Source: Brevibacterium sp. 'Marine'
GTDB lineage: Bacteria; Actinomycetota; Actinomycetes; Actinomycetales; Brevibacteriaceae
Length of the DNA: 64,000 bases
NCBI RefSeq assembly: GCF_012844365.1
Contig: NZ_CP051626.1
Coordinates: forward strand, 558,001 to 622,000
Direction: 5' to 3'
Positions within the stretch are counted from its first letter, which is position 1; every line of letters begins with the position of its first letter. Shown in pieces: positions 21,560-33,002 of this stretch. The notes beneath the pieces are model-generated. The model did not search any database. It was not told where the DNA came from and saw only the letters and a program-made list of their open reading frames with translations. A program made the translations under genes and the position numbers.

Positions 21560-21899
21560 TGAACTGCGCCTCCTTCGGCAATCGTGCTGGAGAGGATCGG
21601 AGGTGCGGAACGCGAGAACTCCGTCCGGGGTTATCCCCAGTCTGCCACCCCACCCCCTGCCGGTGTGGCATTGGCCCCTGCTGTGAGAGATGCCGGTGGT
21701 TCGCAGCCGAGTCAGCATCGGCTCAGGCGACGGCCAGTGCCGACACCGGCAGGATTCATGTCCCGTCCACTCGCGCATCACCCGGGCCTTGCTCGGGCCG
21801 CCTAGTCTGGGCGGCCTAGTACTCATCGTTCGGTCGCCTAAGCAGCAGTTGGATCCGGCGCCCGAACGCCACCCGCAGTCTCCGTGGAGGAGTTCTGAA
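21560..21899. other. Divergent intergenic region, symporter / glycerophosphodiesterase
   Basis: 340 bp without a supported gene; it must hold both promoters. A 7-bp inverted repeat GGCCGCC/GGCGGCC with a short loop is at 21796-21816 and may be an operator. Nothing else stands out. Confidence 0.5.
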
Positions 21900-22760
21900 A
21901 TGCCCATCACCCTCGCCACCCCCACCTCCGATCCCTCGCCCAGAGACCTCAGCGCCGGCATCGCCGACACCGTGATCGATCCTGCCCGCGTTCGGGTTCC
22001 GCCCCTGGTCATCGCACACCGAGGTGCGTCCGCCGAGTGGCCGGAGAACACGATCCCTGCGTTCATCGCCGGCATCGACCAGGGCGCAGACATGATCGAA
22101 GCCGACGTCCACATGAGCGCCGACGGCGAGCTCGTGATCATGCACGACACCACAGTCGATCGCACGACCGACGCCCGCACCCTGTATCCGAATCGCGAAG
22201 ACCGCAGCATCGCCGGCATGAATGCCGCCCAGATCGCCACGCTCGATGCCGGAAGCTGGAAGGGTGCGGAGTTCGCAGGTGTCCGCGTGCCCCGCCTCGC
22301 CGAGGTGCTCACCCTCGCCCACGACACCCGCACCGGCCTGCTGCTCGAGGTCAAGCATCCCGAGGTCTATCCCGGAATCGCCGAGGCGGTCCTGTCCGCC
22401 CTGCGCACCGTGCCGAATTATCTCGAGCGGGCTTTGGCCGCCGGCATGCTCGTCGTCCAGTCCGCGAACTGGGCATTCGTCGCCGAATTCCACGCGCTCG
22501 CCCCGGAGATCCCGGTCGGCGTGCTCGGGCGCCCGTGCCCGGACGAACTCCAGGACTTCGCCGACTGGGTCGACCAGGTCAACCCGGAATTCTGTGCCGC
22601 CGACGAGGACTTCCTCACCGCCATCCACGAGCTCGGAATGACGAGTCTGGTGTGGACCGTCGACGACATCGGCGAGATGGAACGGGCCATCGATGTCGGC
22701 GCCGACGGCATCATCACCAACGCCCCCGACCGCCTCGTCGAGGTCGTCGAAGCCCTCTGA
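21900..22760 (+). CDS. Glycerophosphodiester phosphodiesterase
   Basis: 286-residue TIM-barrel enzyme that hydrolyses glycerophosphodiesters to sn-glycerol-3-phosphate and an alcohol. The catalytic motif HRGASAEWPENT begins at H40; the metal ligands EADVHMSADGELVIMHD follow, with ADGIITNAPD at the end. No signal peptide, so it is cytoplasmic. ATG 21900 has GGAGGAG upstream. It is convergent with the flavin-binding protein gene. Confidence 0.94.
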   Translation: MPITLATPTSDPSPRDLSAGIADTVIDPARVRVPPLVIAHRGASAEWPENTIPAFIAGIDQGADMIEADVHMSADGELVIMHDTTVDRTTDARTLYPNREDRSIAGMNAAQIATLDAGSWKGAEFAGVRVPRLAEVLTLAHDTRTGLLLEVKHPEVYPGIAEAVLSALRTVPNYLERALAAGMLVVQSANWAFVAEFHALAPEIPVGVLGRPCPDELQDFADWVDQVNPEFCAADEDFLTAIHELGMTSLVWTVDDIGEMERAIDVGADGIITNAPDRLVEVVEAL

Positions 22761-22784
22761 TCGACGAAGAGCCGGTCGACGGCG

Positions 22785-23237
22785 TCACTCGTGCGGTGCG
22801 CGTGCCACGTCGCGCAGCGCTGACTTCCACGTCGCGGGATCGGTCACCGGGAAGCTCCTACCGGTGACCTCCTCGGCGAGGATCCGGACGAAATGATTCT
22901 TCGTCCCGGCCTGCAGCGGGGAGACGTCGAGGGAGACCGTGTCGCGCAGTTCGTCGGGAGCCTTGATCTCCTTCGCGTCGCCTTTGACGACGACGCTGAA
23001 CGCGGTCTGCCCGTCGACGCCGTCGATTTCGAAGGCGACGCGGGGATGGCTGCGGACGGCGTCGATCTTCGTGCCATCGCCGGTGCGGATGACGAGTGCG
23101 GAATGTTCGACGGTGAAGTTCACCGGGAAGATCTCCGGGGCACCATCGGCGATGACGGCCAGGCGACCGACGGAGGCGGATCGCAGGAGGTCCCAGCAGT
23201 CCGCGGCGTCGAGCGTCCAGGGTGATTCGGCGTTCAT
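22785..23237 (-). CDS. Pyridoxamine 5'-phosphate oxidase-family flavin-binding protein
   Basis: 150 residues with the split beta-barrel fold of the PNPOx/FMN-binding superfamily. N-terminal CWDLLRSASVGRLAVIADGAPEIFPVNF is the family pattern. Such actinobacterial proteins bind FMN or F420 and are often stress-linked reductases; the substrate is unknown. They should not be read as true PdxH. The start at 23237 has AGGAGA upstream on the minus strand. Confidence 0.85.
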   Translation of the reverse strand: MNAESPWTLDAADCWDLLRSASVGRLAVIADGAPEIFPVNFTVEHSALVIRTGDGTKIDAVRSHPRVAFEIDGVDGQTAFSVVVKGDAKEIKAPDELRDTVSLDVSPLQAGTKNHFVRILAEEVTGRSFPVTDPATWKSALRDVARAPHE

Positions 23238-23420
23238 TGTCGTTCTCCTGTCTCCCAGCGGCGGGCACCGGGATCGGTTCCCGCTCCACTAAGTTCTACA
23301 TAGTGTAGAAGAATGCCGGATGCGGGGGAAGAGGGAACTGCGACGCGGATGATGCCGTCTCGGCAGATGGTCCGGCTCAGGTTTGGGCGGTCGGCTGTTC
23401 ACCTGGGCAGAGCTTGTCGC

Positions 23421-24374
23421 TCAACCAGCTTCCGCTATCGGGGCGATGTCACCGGTCGGGGCGCAGTTGAGTGTGCGGATTGCGAGCACGAGGCTGCCGA
23501 GGACGAGGCCGAACATGGAGACGACCCAGCCCGAGTATCCGAAAGTGAACGCCGGTGGGTATCCGACCGCCAGTATGGTCGACTCCCGGCACAGGTACAG
23601 TCCGCAGACGATGACGACGAACGCGAGAGTGCGAGCAGATCGAGGCGTGGTGCCGGACGGCGCCGAGCCGACGGCCGGTGCATCGGCAGGCAGTGATCGG
23701 GACTCGGCGATGAGCCGCAGGGCGAGGACGGCGGAGACGATTCCGGCCGCTGCGCCCAGAGCATTGAAGGCATCACCGTACTCGAACAGGAGCAGGGCGT
23801 CGACGAATATGGTTCGCAGCAGCCAGACGAGGAGCACGATCCCGACCGCCACGAACAATCCGATGGCGGCGGCACGGGAACGGCGGCGGAGGACTGCGGG
23901 GGAGGCCGCCTCGGCGACGGGGACGAGGCGGGCCGTGACCGCGGCCAGGGCAAGGGCCACAACGATCGGGAAAGCGACCGCGACGATGAGGCTCGCGGAG
24001 GCCAAGGCCGTGGTGAGCGCGGGATTGTCGGCCAGGCCCCCGGGGTCGGCGCCGAACGTGTCGATGGTGAAGATCGACCTGAGCGCTTCGACGGCGCAGA
24101 GAACCACGGTGACGACGATGAACACGCTGCGGGGGATCGGGCGAAGACCGCGGGCGACCGTGATCGCGGCGGCGCCGGAGACCGCGATAAGCGCGAGGCG
24201 AAGGAGGCTCGGACCCGGTGACGACACAGAGGAGTCTTGAGCCTTGACCTCGAGGAGCCCTGCACCGACCCACGTGACGAGGAAGACGACGGCGGCAACG
24301 ATGGTGAGGGCCATTCTGCGGGCGTCGAGGCCGATTCTCAGGTCGGGGGCGTCGGTGTCCGGTGCGGTGCTCAT
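23421..24374 (-). CDS. Polytopic membrane protein, unknown
   Basis: 317 residues, about eight hydrophobic segments (for example MALTIVAAVVFLVTWVGAG near the start and FVVIVCGLYLCRE near the end). No transporter or enzyme motif recognised. The ATG at 24374 (MSTAPDTDAPDL) is preferred to longer frames, which would run into the divergent start at 24487. One copy of the 10-mer repeat lies in a loop (23906-23915). Confidence 0.75.
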   Translation of the reverse strand: MSTAPDTDAPDLRIGLDARRMALTIVAAVVFLVTWVGAGLLEVKAQDSSVSSPGPSLLRLALIAVSGAAAITVARGLRPIPRSVFIVVTVVLCAVEALRSIFTIDTFGADPGGLADNPALTTALASASLIVAVAFPIVVALALAAVTARLVPVAEAASPAVLRRRSRAAAIGLFVAVGIVLLVWLLRTIFVDALLLFEYGDAFNALGAAAGIVSAVLALRLIAESRSLPADAPAVGSAPSGTTPRSARTLAFVVIVCGLYLCRESTILAVGYPPAFTFGYSGWVVSMFGLVLGSLVLAIRTLNCAPTGDIAPIAEAG

Positions 24375-24486
24375 GGCCCCATGCTCCCATAAAAACCAGC
24401 TGCCTTGTCGGCTGGAGGGCGGCGATCTCTGTCGGCGGGCGGGAGATGGCCTCGCGTGTGATCGTCCGAAGTGAGACGCTGGAGGC

Positions 24487-26898
24487 ATGCCGAACGAACT
24501 CGCCGAATCGACCAGCCCCTACCTGCGCGCGCACGCCGACAATCCCGTGGACTGGCGGATGTGGACGAAGGACACCCTCGCCGAGGCGGCCCGCCGTGAC
24601 GTCCCCCTCCTCATCTCGATCGGCTACTCCACCTGCCACTGGTGCCACGTCATGGCCCATGAGTCGTTCGAGGACGAAGCGGTCGCGGCGATGATGAACG
24701 ACCGGTTCGTGCCCGTGAAGATCGACCGTGAGGAACTGCCGGACATCGACGCCTATTACATGAACGCCCTGCAGGCGATGACCGGACAGGGCGGTTGGCC
24801 GATGACGATCTTCGCCACACCTGCCGGCAGTCCCTTCTATGCCGGCACTTACTTCCCGCCCGCGCCGCGGGGCAATCTGCCCGCATTCACACAGGTGCTC
24901 TCGGCCGTGTCGGCGACGTGGACGGACCGCCGCGATGAGGTCGATCAGATGACATCCCGGATGGACCGCGGACTGGCCGAGATGGCCGATGCCGTGACCA
25001 GCGCCCTCCCCGCCGAGGCGGCCGCGGAGTCCCTGACCCCCGATGAGCTCGACTCCGCTGCCGCAGCGCTGCTCGATTCCTACGATCCGGCCTGGGGCGG
25101 ATTCGGCGGTGCCCCGAAGTTCCCGCCGATGATGAACGTCCTCCAGCTCCTCGCCGCGTTCGTGCGCTTGGGCGGGACCGCCTCGGCGGGTGAGGGAGAG
25201 GACGACGGTGCTTCGGGACGCCCGGGAACCGGCGGGACTGCCTCGGCGAATGAGGGAGAGGCCGGGGAACACCCGATCGATCGAGTCCGGGCCGAGGGAC
25301 GGCTCGGCTGGCTCGGCGCCGACGGGCACCTGACCGGTGAGCCCGTCCTCGACTGCCTCATCGCCGTGCGCTCGACCTTGGCCAGAATCGCCAGTGGCGG
25401 CATGCGCGACCAGGTGCGCGGCGGGATCGCCCGCTACAGCGTCGACCGGCAGTGGTTCGTGCCGCACTTCGAGAAGATGCTCTACGACAACGCCCTCTAC
25501 CTGCGTGCCGTCGTCGCCTGGGCGAAGGTCGAACGCGCCCTGGACCCGAGGTCGAAATGGCTCGCCCTGGCCGAACGCGAGATCGCCGATACCGCGAACT
25601 TCCTGATCAGCGACCTGTCGACCGATGACGGATTCATCGCCGCCCTCGACGCGGATTCACTCAACTCGGCGGGAGTCTCCGAAGAGGGCGCGGCCTATGT
25701 CTTCGCCCCCGAAGAATTCGCTGAAGCCGGGCAGGCCGGGCTGCTCGGGCTCGTCGATTCGCCGGCCGGAGGCGAGCTGTCCGGCCAGGTCGTCGCGGCC
25801 GTGCGCATCATCGACTGGCTCGGCATGGAAGACGTGCCCTTCGACGCGGACCACCCCGCGCCGTGGGACATCGAGGCGACGAAGCATCAGAGCGAGATGC
25901 TCGACCAGCTGCGCGCTCGCCGGTCCCAGCCGGCCCGTGACGAGAAGATCATCACCGAATGGAATTCCCTGGCCGTCACCGCCCTCGCCGAGGCGGCCCT
26001 GTACTCCGGTGCGGGCGCTGAGTCTGACGGTGGTGCCGATTCGGCGCGATGGGCAGAAACCGCCGTGCGATTCTGGACGGCGATGGACGAACGAAACAAG
26101 CAGGCAGGAGCGACCGCCGGTTCGATGGAGCAGGCCGGATCGGTGGAGTCGGCCGGCTCGGCCTCGCTCGATGTGCGGCGCAGCTTCACCGGCGGAGTCG
26201 CCGGCCCCGGGCGGGGCGGGCTTGCAGACTGGGCGCAGACGATCACCGCTGGGATCACGGTCGGGCAGCTGTCGGGCGGGGCCGCCTCGGTGAGAGTGGG
26301 GGATCTGGTCGACCTCGCGGCGACGATGCTCGACCTCTTCACCTCCGAACAAGGGGACGGAGTTCTCGAGGCGGTCGATTCGCTCGGCGACGGGATCATC
26401 GATGTGAAGTCGGCGGACCCCGTCGACAACACCGTGCCGTCGGGACGATCGGCGGCCGCCGAGGCGGTGCTGCTGCTCGCCGAGCTCGGCGTCGACGCTG
26501 CCACGTCCGGTGGTCCAGAATCCGGTGCGACGCCTGGTGCGGCAGAGTCGTCAGGGGAGGCGGCCGCGCTGGATACCGGACGACTGTTGGAGGTGAGAGA
26601 TCGGCTGCTCGGGGTCTATCGGGCACTGGCCGGTCAGGCTCCGCGCGGGTGCGGCCATGCGCTGTGGCAGGCCGAGCGGGCACTGTCGCCCGTGCGGGTC
26701 GCCACCGGCGACGAGGCGCTGCGGACCATCGCTGCCCGGCATCCAGCGGTCACTCTGCTCACCGCTTCGACCGGGGTGCCCGGACCGGACGGTCGGGAGG
26801 TCGACGTCCCCGCGGGGACGGCGATCGTGTGCCGAGGGACCTCCTGCTCACTGCCGGTGGGTACAAACGCCGAGCTGGTTGGACTGTTGGATAGGTAG
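24487..26898 (+). CDS. Thioredoxin-domain DUF255 protein (YyaL/SPATA20-like)
   Basis: 803 residues. The N-terminal thioredoxin-like domain has the C50/C53 pair in GYSTCHWCHVMAHESF. It is followed by the (alpha/alpha)6-barrel typical of N-acyl-glucosamine epimerase-like folds, with VRGGIARYSVDRQWFVPHFEKMLYDNA and the motif EWNSLAV. Cellular role is not established for the family; a redox or sugar-related role is suggested. The protein is about 100-150 residues longer than the norm because of several Ala/Gly/Glu/Ser-rich insertions. Five exact copies of the 10-mer repeat (24580, 25012, 25178, 25987, 26458) fall in this gene, some in the insertions. It is convergent with the next gene, 10 bp apart. 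Confidence 0.88.
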   Translation: MPNELAESTSPYLRAHADNPVDWRMWTKDTLAEAARRDVPLLISIGYSTCHWCHVMAHESFEDEAVAAMMNDRFVPVKIDREELPDIDAYYMNALQAMTGQGGWPMTIFATPAGSPFYAGTYFPPAPRGNLPAFTQVLSAVSATWTDRRDEVDQMTSRMDRGLAEMADAVTSALPAEAAAESLTPDELDSAAAALLDSYDPAWGGFGGAPKFPPMMNVLQLLAAFVRLGGTASAGEGEDDGASGRPGTGGTASANEGEAGEHPIDRVRAEGRLGWLGADGHLTGEPVLDCLIAVRSTLARIASGGMRDQVRGGIARYSVDRQWFVPHFEKMLYDNALYLRAVVAWAKVERALDPRSKWLALAEREIADTANFLISDLSTDDGFIAALDADSLNSAGVSEEGAAYVFAPEEFAEAGQAGLLGLVDSPAGGELSGQVVAAVRIIDWLGMEDVPFDADHPAPWDIEATKHQSEMLDQLRARRSQPARDEKIITEWNSLAVTALAEAALYSGAGAESDGGADSARWAETAVRFWTAMDERNKQAGATAGSMEQAGSVESAGSASLDVRRSFTGGVAGPGRGGLADWAQTITAGITVGQLSGGAASVRVGDLVDLAATMLDLFTSEQGDGVLEAVDSLGDGIIDVKSADPVDNTVPSGRSAAAEAVLLLAELGVDAATSGGPESGATPGAAESSGEAAALDTGRLLEVRDRLLGVYRALAGQAPRGCGHALWQAERALSPVRVATGDEALRTIAARHPAVTLLTASTGVPGPDGREVDVPAGTAIVCRGTSCSLPVGTNAELVGLLDR

Positions 26899-26908
26899 GT
26901 CGCGCTCG

Positions 26909-28663
26909 TCAGCGTTCGAGGTTCAACCCGCGGAAGCGGTTGAGCGCGGCGGCGATCTCCTGCCGGCGCGGCCGGGTCAGGTGACCCGGATGGTCGCGGT
27001 GGCCCGTGATTCCGTCGAGCCCTTCGGCATCGAGCATGTCCTCGACCTCGGCCAGCGCCTCGGTCAGGGAGGTGCGTCCGTCGAAGATCTCCGCGAGGTA
27101 TTCGAGTGTCTCGGCTACTCCGGCGGCCTGCTGCGTGTCGACGAGTTGAGCGATGGCGATGAGATCGATGAAGTCGCGGCCGAACTGGATCCGGTCGGAT
27201 CCCTTAGCGCGGGCGGTCTTCGTCTTCGACGCCGGACGCAGCGCCTTCGCCGTCGGCACACGCGGTGCGGCGGTGAAAGCGGGGGCGGCGGGGGAGTCTG
27301 AACCGGAGTCCGGGCTGAGGTCGGCGGCGGTGACGCCGACGAGGTCATGTGCCTGGTTCGTGACTTCGCGGGGGACATAGGCGTCGAGGGCGATGACGTG
27401 GTCGGCGACTTCGAAGAACGCGCTCGATCCGCCGGCGACGAGCACTGTGGATACGCCCTGCTCGGTCAGCAGAGGACGGACGCGGTCGACGAACGGGGTG
27501 ATCGGTTCCCGTTCGGCGGGGATGAGCGCGCGCATGCGTTCGTCGCGGATCATGAAGTTCGTCGCCGAAGTGTCCTCGTCGATGAGCAGGGTGCGTGCAC
27601 CCGCCTCGATCGCTTCGACGAGGTTGGCCGCCTGCGAGGTCGATCCGCTGGCATTCGTGGTGGAGAAGGATCTCGTGTCAGTGCCCGAGGGTAGGTTGTT
27701 GATGAACGCCGAGATGTCGTCGCCGGTCACGGCGCGACCGTCCTCGGCTCGGATGGAGGTGGCAGTCGGGTCGCTGATGACCCATTCGCGCCCGTCGCCG
27801 GCGATATGCGGGTAGACGCCGCGTTCGAGCGCGCGCAGAATCGTCGACTTCCCGTGATAGCCGCCTCCGACGATGACGGTGACCCCGCGGGGAATGCCCA
27901 TGCCGGTGACGCTGTGGCCGCTGGAGAGATCGACCGTGTGTTCGAGTTCGGGAGGGGAGGTGAAGGCCACCGCATCGGAGGATGTCATCGGCAGGTCCGA
28001 ATCCCCGGATTTCCGCGGCAGAATCGCCCCGTTGCCGATGAACCCGATGAGTCCGGCCTCGCCGAGGCGGCTGCGCAGTTCCAGCTGATCCCGGTGCAGC
28101 TGGACGTGGTCGGCGAGCCCGTGGGCCGATGGGGCGGGAGTGTTCCCTCCCCTGCCTGCCGGGGCGTCCGACCAGCGGTCGAAGAGAAAGAGTCGTTCGG
28201 CGAATTCGGGCAGATCGCGAGTGAGGATGTCGGCGGCCTGGTGGCCGAGGATGCGGCGGCCGCGGGCCGGAAGGTTGACGAGCAGACGTGCCTCGAGCCC
28301 GGCGTCGTCGATGAGGATGTTCGTCCGTTCGAGGATCTCCTGCCCGGGGCGGCCGAGGATCAGTGCGCGTTGATCGAGCTTCGCGAGCACCGCGTTGCCG
28401 GCACGGAGAAGGTAGTCGGCCGCTGCGATGCGATCGGCGCGCTCGGTGGTGAGCTCAAGCGGAACCTTCGCATCGGCACGATCGACACGGACCCGGACCT
28501 TCGACGGGGAGGCGAACGGATCGGCTTGGACCCGATCGATGAACACGGTGACCGGTCCGAAGGTGTAGCGGCCGCGGATCTGTTTGAGATTGCCGTAGCT
28601 GCGACCGTCGAGGGTGTGCAGAGTGGAGGCGAGATTCGACTGACGTGAACTCATCTCACTCAT
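26909..28663 (-). CDS. ABC-class ATPase (COG3044 family)
   Basis: 584 residues. A stand-alone predicted ATPase of the ABC class, not a transporter subunit: no membrane span and no partner permease nearby. The Walker A is unusual, GGGYHGKST near residue 265, and is followed by a Walker B-like TLLIDEDTSATNFM and a GGSSAFFEVADHVIALD switch. The N-terminal third (YGNLKQIRGRYTFGP, FASPSKVRVRVD) matches the family. Function is unknown. ATG 28663 fits the conserved start. An Ala/Lys-rich linker near residue 490 is low complexity. Confidence 0.85.
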   Translation of the reverse strand: MSEMSSRQSNLASTLHTLDGRSYGNLKQIRGRYTFGPVTVFIDRVQADPFASPSKVRVRVDRADAKVPLELTTERADRIAAADYLLRAGNAVLAKLDQRALILGRPGQEILERTNILIDDAGLEARLLVNLPARGRRILGHQAADILTRDLPEFAERLFLFDRWSDAPAGRGGNTPAPSAHGLADHVQLHRDQLELRSRLGEAGLIGFIGNGAILPRKSGDSDLPMTSSDAVAFTSPPELEHTVDLSSGHSVTGMGIPRGVTVIVGGGYHGKSTILRALERGVYPHIAGDGREWVISDPTATSIRAEDGRAVTGDDISAFINNLPSGTDTRSFSTTNASGSTSQAANLVEAIEAGARTLLIDEDTSATNFMIRDERMRALIPAEREPITPFVDRVRPLLTEQGVSTVLVAGGSSAFFEVADHVIALDAYVPREVTNQAHDLVGVTAADLSPDSGSDSPAAPAFTAAPRVPTAKALRPASKTKTARAKGSDRIQFGRDFIDLIAIAQLVDTQQAAGVAETLEYLAEIFDGRTSLTEALAEVEDMLDAEGLDGITGHRDHPGHLTRPRRQEIAAALNRFRGLNLER

Positions 28664-28685
28664 GCTACTGGGCGGAGATGAACGT

Positions 28686-29477
28686 CTACTCAGCGGATGA
28701 CGGTTCGAGGCCGTAGAACCTCGCCGCATTCGACCAGAACACGGCGTCCGCCTCGGTGGGGGTGAGCACCTGGAGGAGGAGTGTGAAATCAGCATCTGAG
28801 AAGGGGCGACGTGCCCGCGTCGACGGCAGATCCGTGCCCACCATGAGCGCGGTCGGGTCGGTGTCGACGATGCGACGGACCGCCTCGGCGGGGTCGAGTT
28901 CCACGCGACCGAAACCGGTGGCTTTGACCTTCACCCCGGCCTCGACGAGGCGCAGCAGGGTGGGCAGTCCGTCCTCGTGCATGCCCAGGTGGTCGATGCT
29001 CACCGCCGGCAGTGCGGCGATGCGTGCGGTGAGGTCGGCATCGATGGTGCGGGCGTCGATATAGAGCTCGGCATGCCATCCGACAAGGTCATGGACCCGT
29101 CGGGCGAAGCTGTCGAGGGCATCGAGAGTGGCCGAACCACCGCGGGCGATATTGAAGCGCAGCGCCTTGATGCCGGCCTCGTCGAGGCGGCGGATCTGTT
29201 CATCGGTGGTCGCATCCGGCAGCTGTGTGACACCGACATAGCTGCCGCCGAGCCCCCGCAGCGCCTCGACGAGGTACCCCTGGTCGAAGCCCTGGAACGA
29301 GCCGGAGACGACGGCACCTCCGGCGACGTCGACTCCCACCTCGGGCAGGCTCTGCAGCCTCGCGCGATAGTCGGCGACCGTGAATGGGTCGGGCAGATAG
29401 CCGTTGTTCTCGATCAGCGGATGGGTCGGATCGATGATGTGCAGATGCGCGTCGAAGGCACGCTGAAGTTCGCTCAT
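28686..29477 (-). CDS. Amidohydrolase-family TIM-barrel hydrolase
   Basis: 263 residues of the amidohydrolase-2 (2-pyrone-4,6-dicarboxylate hydrolase-like) family. The metal motif is DAHLHI (H11, H13) and SIDHLGMHEDG follows. MVGTDLPSTRARRPFSD near the C-terminus supplies the last acid. It is probably a lactone or amide hydrolase in the cytoplasm; the substrate is not deducible. Only 22 bp separate it from the ATPase gene, so the two may be co-transcribed. Confidence 0.87.
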   Translation of the reverse strand: MSELQRAFDAHLHIIDPTHPLIENNGYLPDPFTVADYRARLQSLPEVGVDVAGGAVVSGSFQGFDQGYLVEALRGLGGSYVGVTQLPDATTDEQIRRLDEAGIKALRFNIARGGSATLDALDSFARRVHDLVGWHAELYIDARTIDADLTARIAALPAVSIDHLGMHEDGLPTLLRLVEAGVKVKATGFGRVELDPAEAVRRIVDTDPTALMVGTDLPSTRARRPFSDADFTLLLQVLTPTEADAVFWSNAARFYGLEPSSAE

Positions 29478-29575
29478 ACCGTCAACCTACATCGCCTCCG
29501 CAACGCTCGTTCACGGCCTGGCGCGTCAGTCGAATCGTGCACACTGCGATAGACGCGCCACGCCCTGAACGACGG

Positions 29576-31484
<1,909 letters not shown>

Positions 31485-31562
31485 CGTGCAATTCGTATCA
31501 CGATCGTCGTGGTGAGGACAACCGCGGTGTCGGCGGATTCGAGGCCCGCCGGGGGTGCGAGG

Positions 31563-32867
31563 TCAGCTGCCTTGGAGGAACGCCTTCGCAGCGGCACCGA
31601 GAGCGAGCACATCGGAGACCGCGACCATCTCGCGGGCCGAGTGCATCGAGTACAGGGCCGGACCCACGTCGACGGTGGTCATTCCCAGTCGGGTCGCGGT
31701 CAGCGGTCCGATCGTCGACCCGCAGGGCATCGCATTGTTCGACACGAAATCCTGGTAGTCGACCCCAGCGGCCGTGCATGCCTGCGACCACACGGCCGTG
31801 CCGACCGCATCCGTGGCGTAGCGCTGCTGAGCGTTGAGCTTGAGCAGGGGACCGCCGCCGAGGCGGGGGCGGACATGCGGGTCATGTCGTTCCGGATAGT
31901 TCGGATGAGCAGCATGCCCGGCATCGGAGGAGACACACACCGAGGAGGCCATCGACGCGAGATAATCGCTGCGCGTCGACTGCGGCAGCAAGGAGGCGAC
32001 GATGCGTTCGGTGACGTCGGCGAGGAACGGGCCGCATGCTCCCGAGCGCGAATTCGATCCGATCTCCTCGTGGTCGAAGGCCGCGAACAGGGGGATGCCG
32101 TCGAGGCCGTCGGCATCGAGCTGGGTGAGCGCGGTGACACCGGCGTGGACGGACAGCAGGTTGTCCAGCCTCGGCGAGGCGAAGAACTCCTCGGCCGCAC
32201 CGAAGAGGGCCGGTTCCTGAGTGGGGATGGTGTAGACATCGTGGCCGACGACGGTCTCGGCATCGACTCCGGCGGACGCGGCGAGCAGTTCGATGATGTC
32301 CGCCTCGGCGAGGTCGGCCAGGCCGATGACGGGAGCGGTATGACGCTGCTTGTCCAGGGTCAGCCCCTCGTTGACCTGACGGTCGAGGTGGATCGCCAGC
32401 TGCGGGATGCGGGCGATCGGTCCGGTGCGGGCGAGCACGATGCGGCCGTCGGCGAGGCCGAGACGACCGGCGAAGGCGAGCTCACGATCGAGCCACGAAT
32501 TCAGCAACGGCCCGCCGTAGACCTCCACCCCGACCTGACGGGTGCCCTCAGCGGTGTACTCGCCGCCGGGTTTGAGTTTGAACGCCGGGGAATCGGTGTG
32601 GGAACCGAACACACGGAACCGGTCAGCCGCCTCGGTGACGGTGGGATTCATCCACGCGATGAGCGCGCCGTCCCGGATGACGTAGTGCCCGGTCCCAGGT
32701 GTCAGCGCCCAGGGAACGGACTCGTCGAGGTGGGAGAATCCGGCTTCTTCCAGGCGTTTCGCGGCGGTGGCCACCGCGTGATAGGAGCTGGGGGAGGCGC
32801 TGACGAAGTCGCCGAGGTCGGCCGCTGTCGTCGCGGCCCGATCCGGTCTCGGGAGTGATTCATTCAT
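31563..32867 (-). CDS. apeB: M18 aspartyl aminopeptidase
   Basis: 434-residue metallo-aminopeptidase. The zinc-binding segments are FGSHTDSPAFKLKP near residue 90, HEEIGSNSRSGACGPF in the middle, and VSSDAGHAAHPNYPERHD toward the C-terminus, all in family order. It removes N-terminal acidic residues in the cytoplasm. ATG 32867 fits. The gene lies just upstream of the thiC riboswitch on the same strand. Confidence 0.93.
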   Translation of the reverse strand: MNESLPRPDRAATTAADLGDFVSASPSSYHAVATAAKRLEEAGFSHLDESVPWALTPGTGHYVIRDGALIAWMNPTVTEAADRFRVFGSHTDSPAFKLKPGGEYTAEGTRQVGVEVYGGPLLNSWLDRELAFAGRLGLADGRIVLARTGPIARIPQLAIHLDRQVNEGLTLDKQRHTAPVIGLADLAEADIIELLAASAGVDAETVVGHDVYTIPTQEPALFGAAEEFFASPRLDNLLSVHAGVTALTQLDADGLDGIPLFAAFDHEEIGSNSRSGACGPFLADVTERIVASLLPQSTRSDYLASMASSVCVSSDAGHAAHPNYPERHDPHVRPRLGGGPLLKLNAQQRYATDAVGTAVWSQACTAAGVDYQDFVSNNAMPCGSTIGPLTATRLGMTTVDVGPALYSMHSAREMVAVSDVLALGAAAKAFLQGS

Positions 32868-33002
32868 TTCCCCAGCCTATCGTTTGCGGTAGTTTGGAGG
32901 TGAAGAAGATCAGGTCTCAGACGCCGGGTTGCCACCGGGTCCGAGAATCAGGCGGGAGCAGCGATCCTGCTGCCGCACCAGCGACGGCAAGGAGTGTTCG
33001 AC

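Noticed and set aside
22785..23237. True pyridoxamine 5'-phosphate oxidase (pdxH)
   Set aside because: At 150 residues it is far shorter than PdxH and lacks its C-terminal substrate motif; it is only a fold relative.
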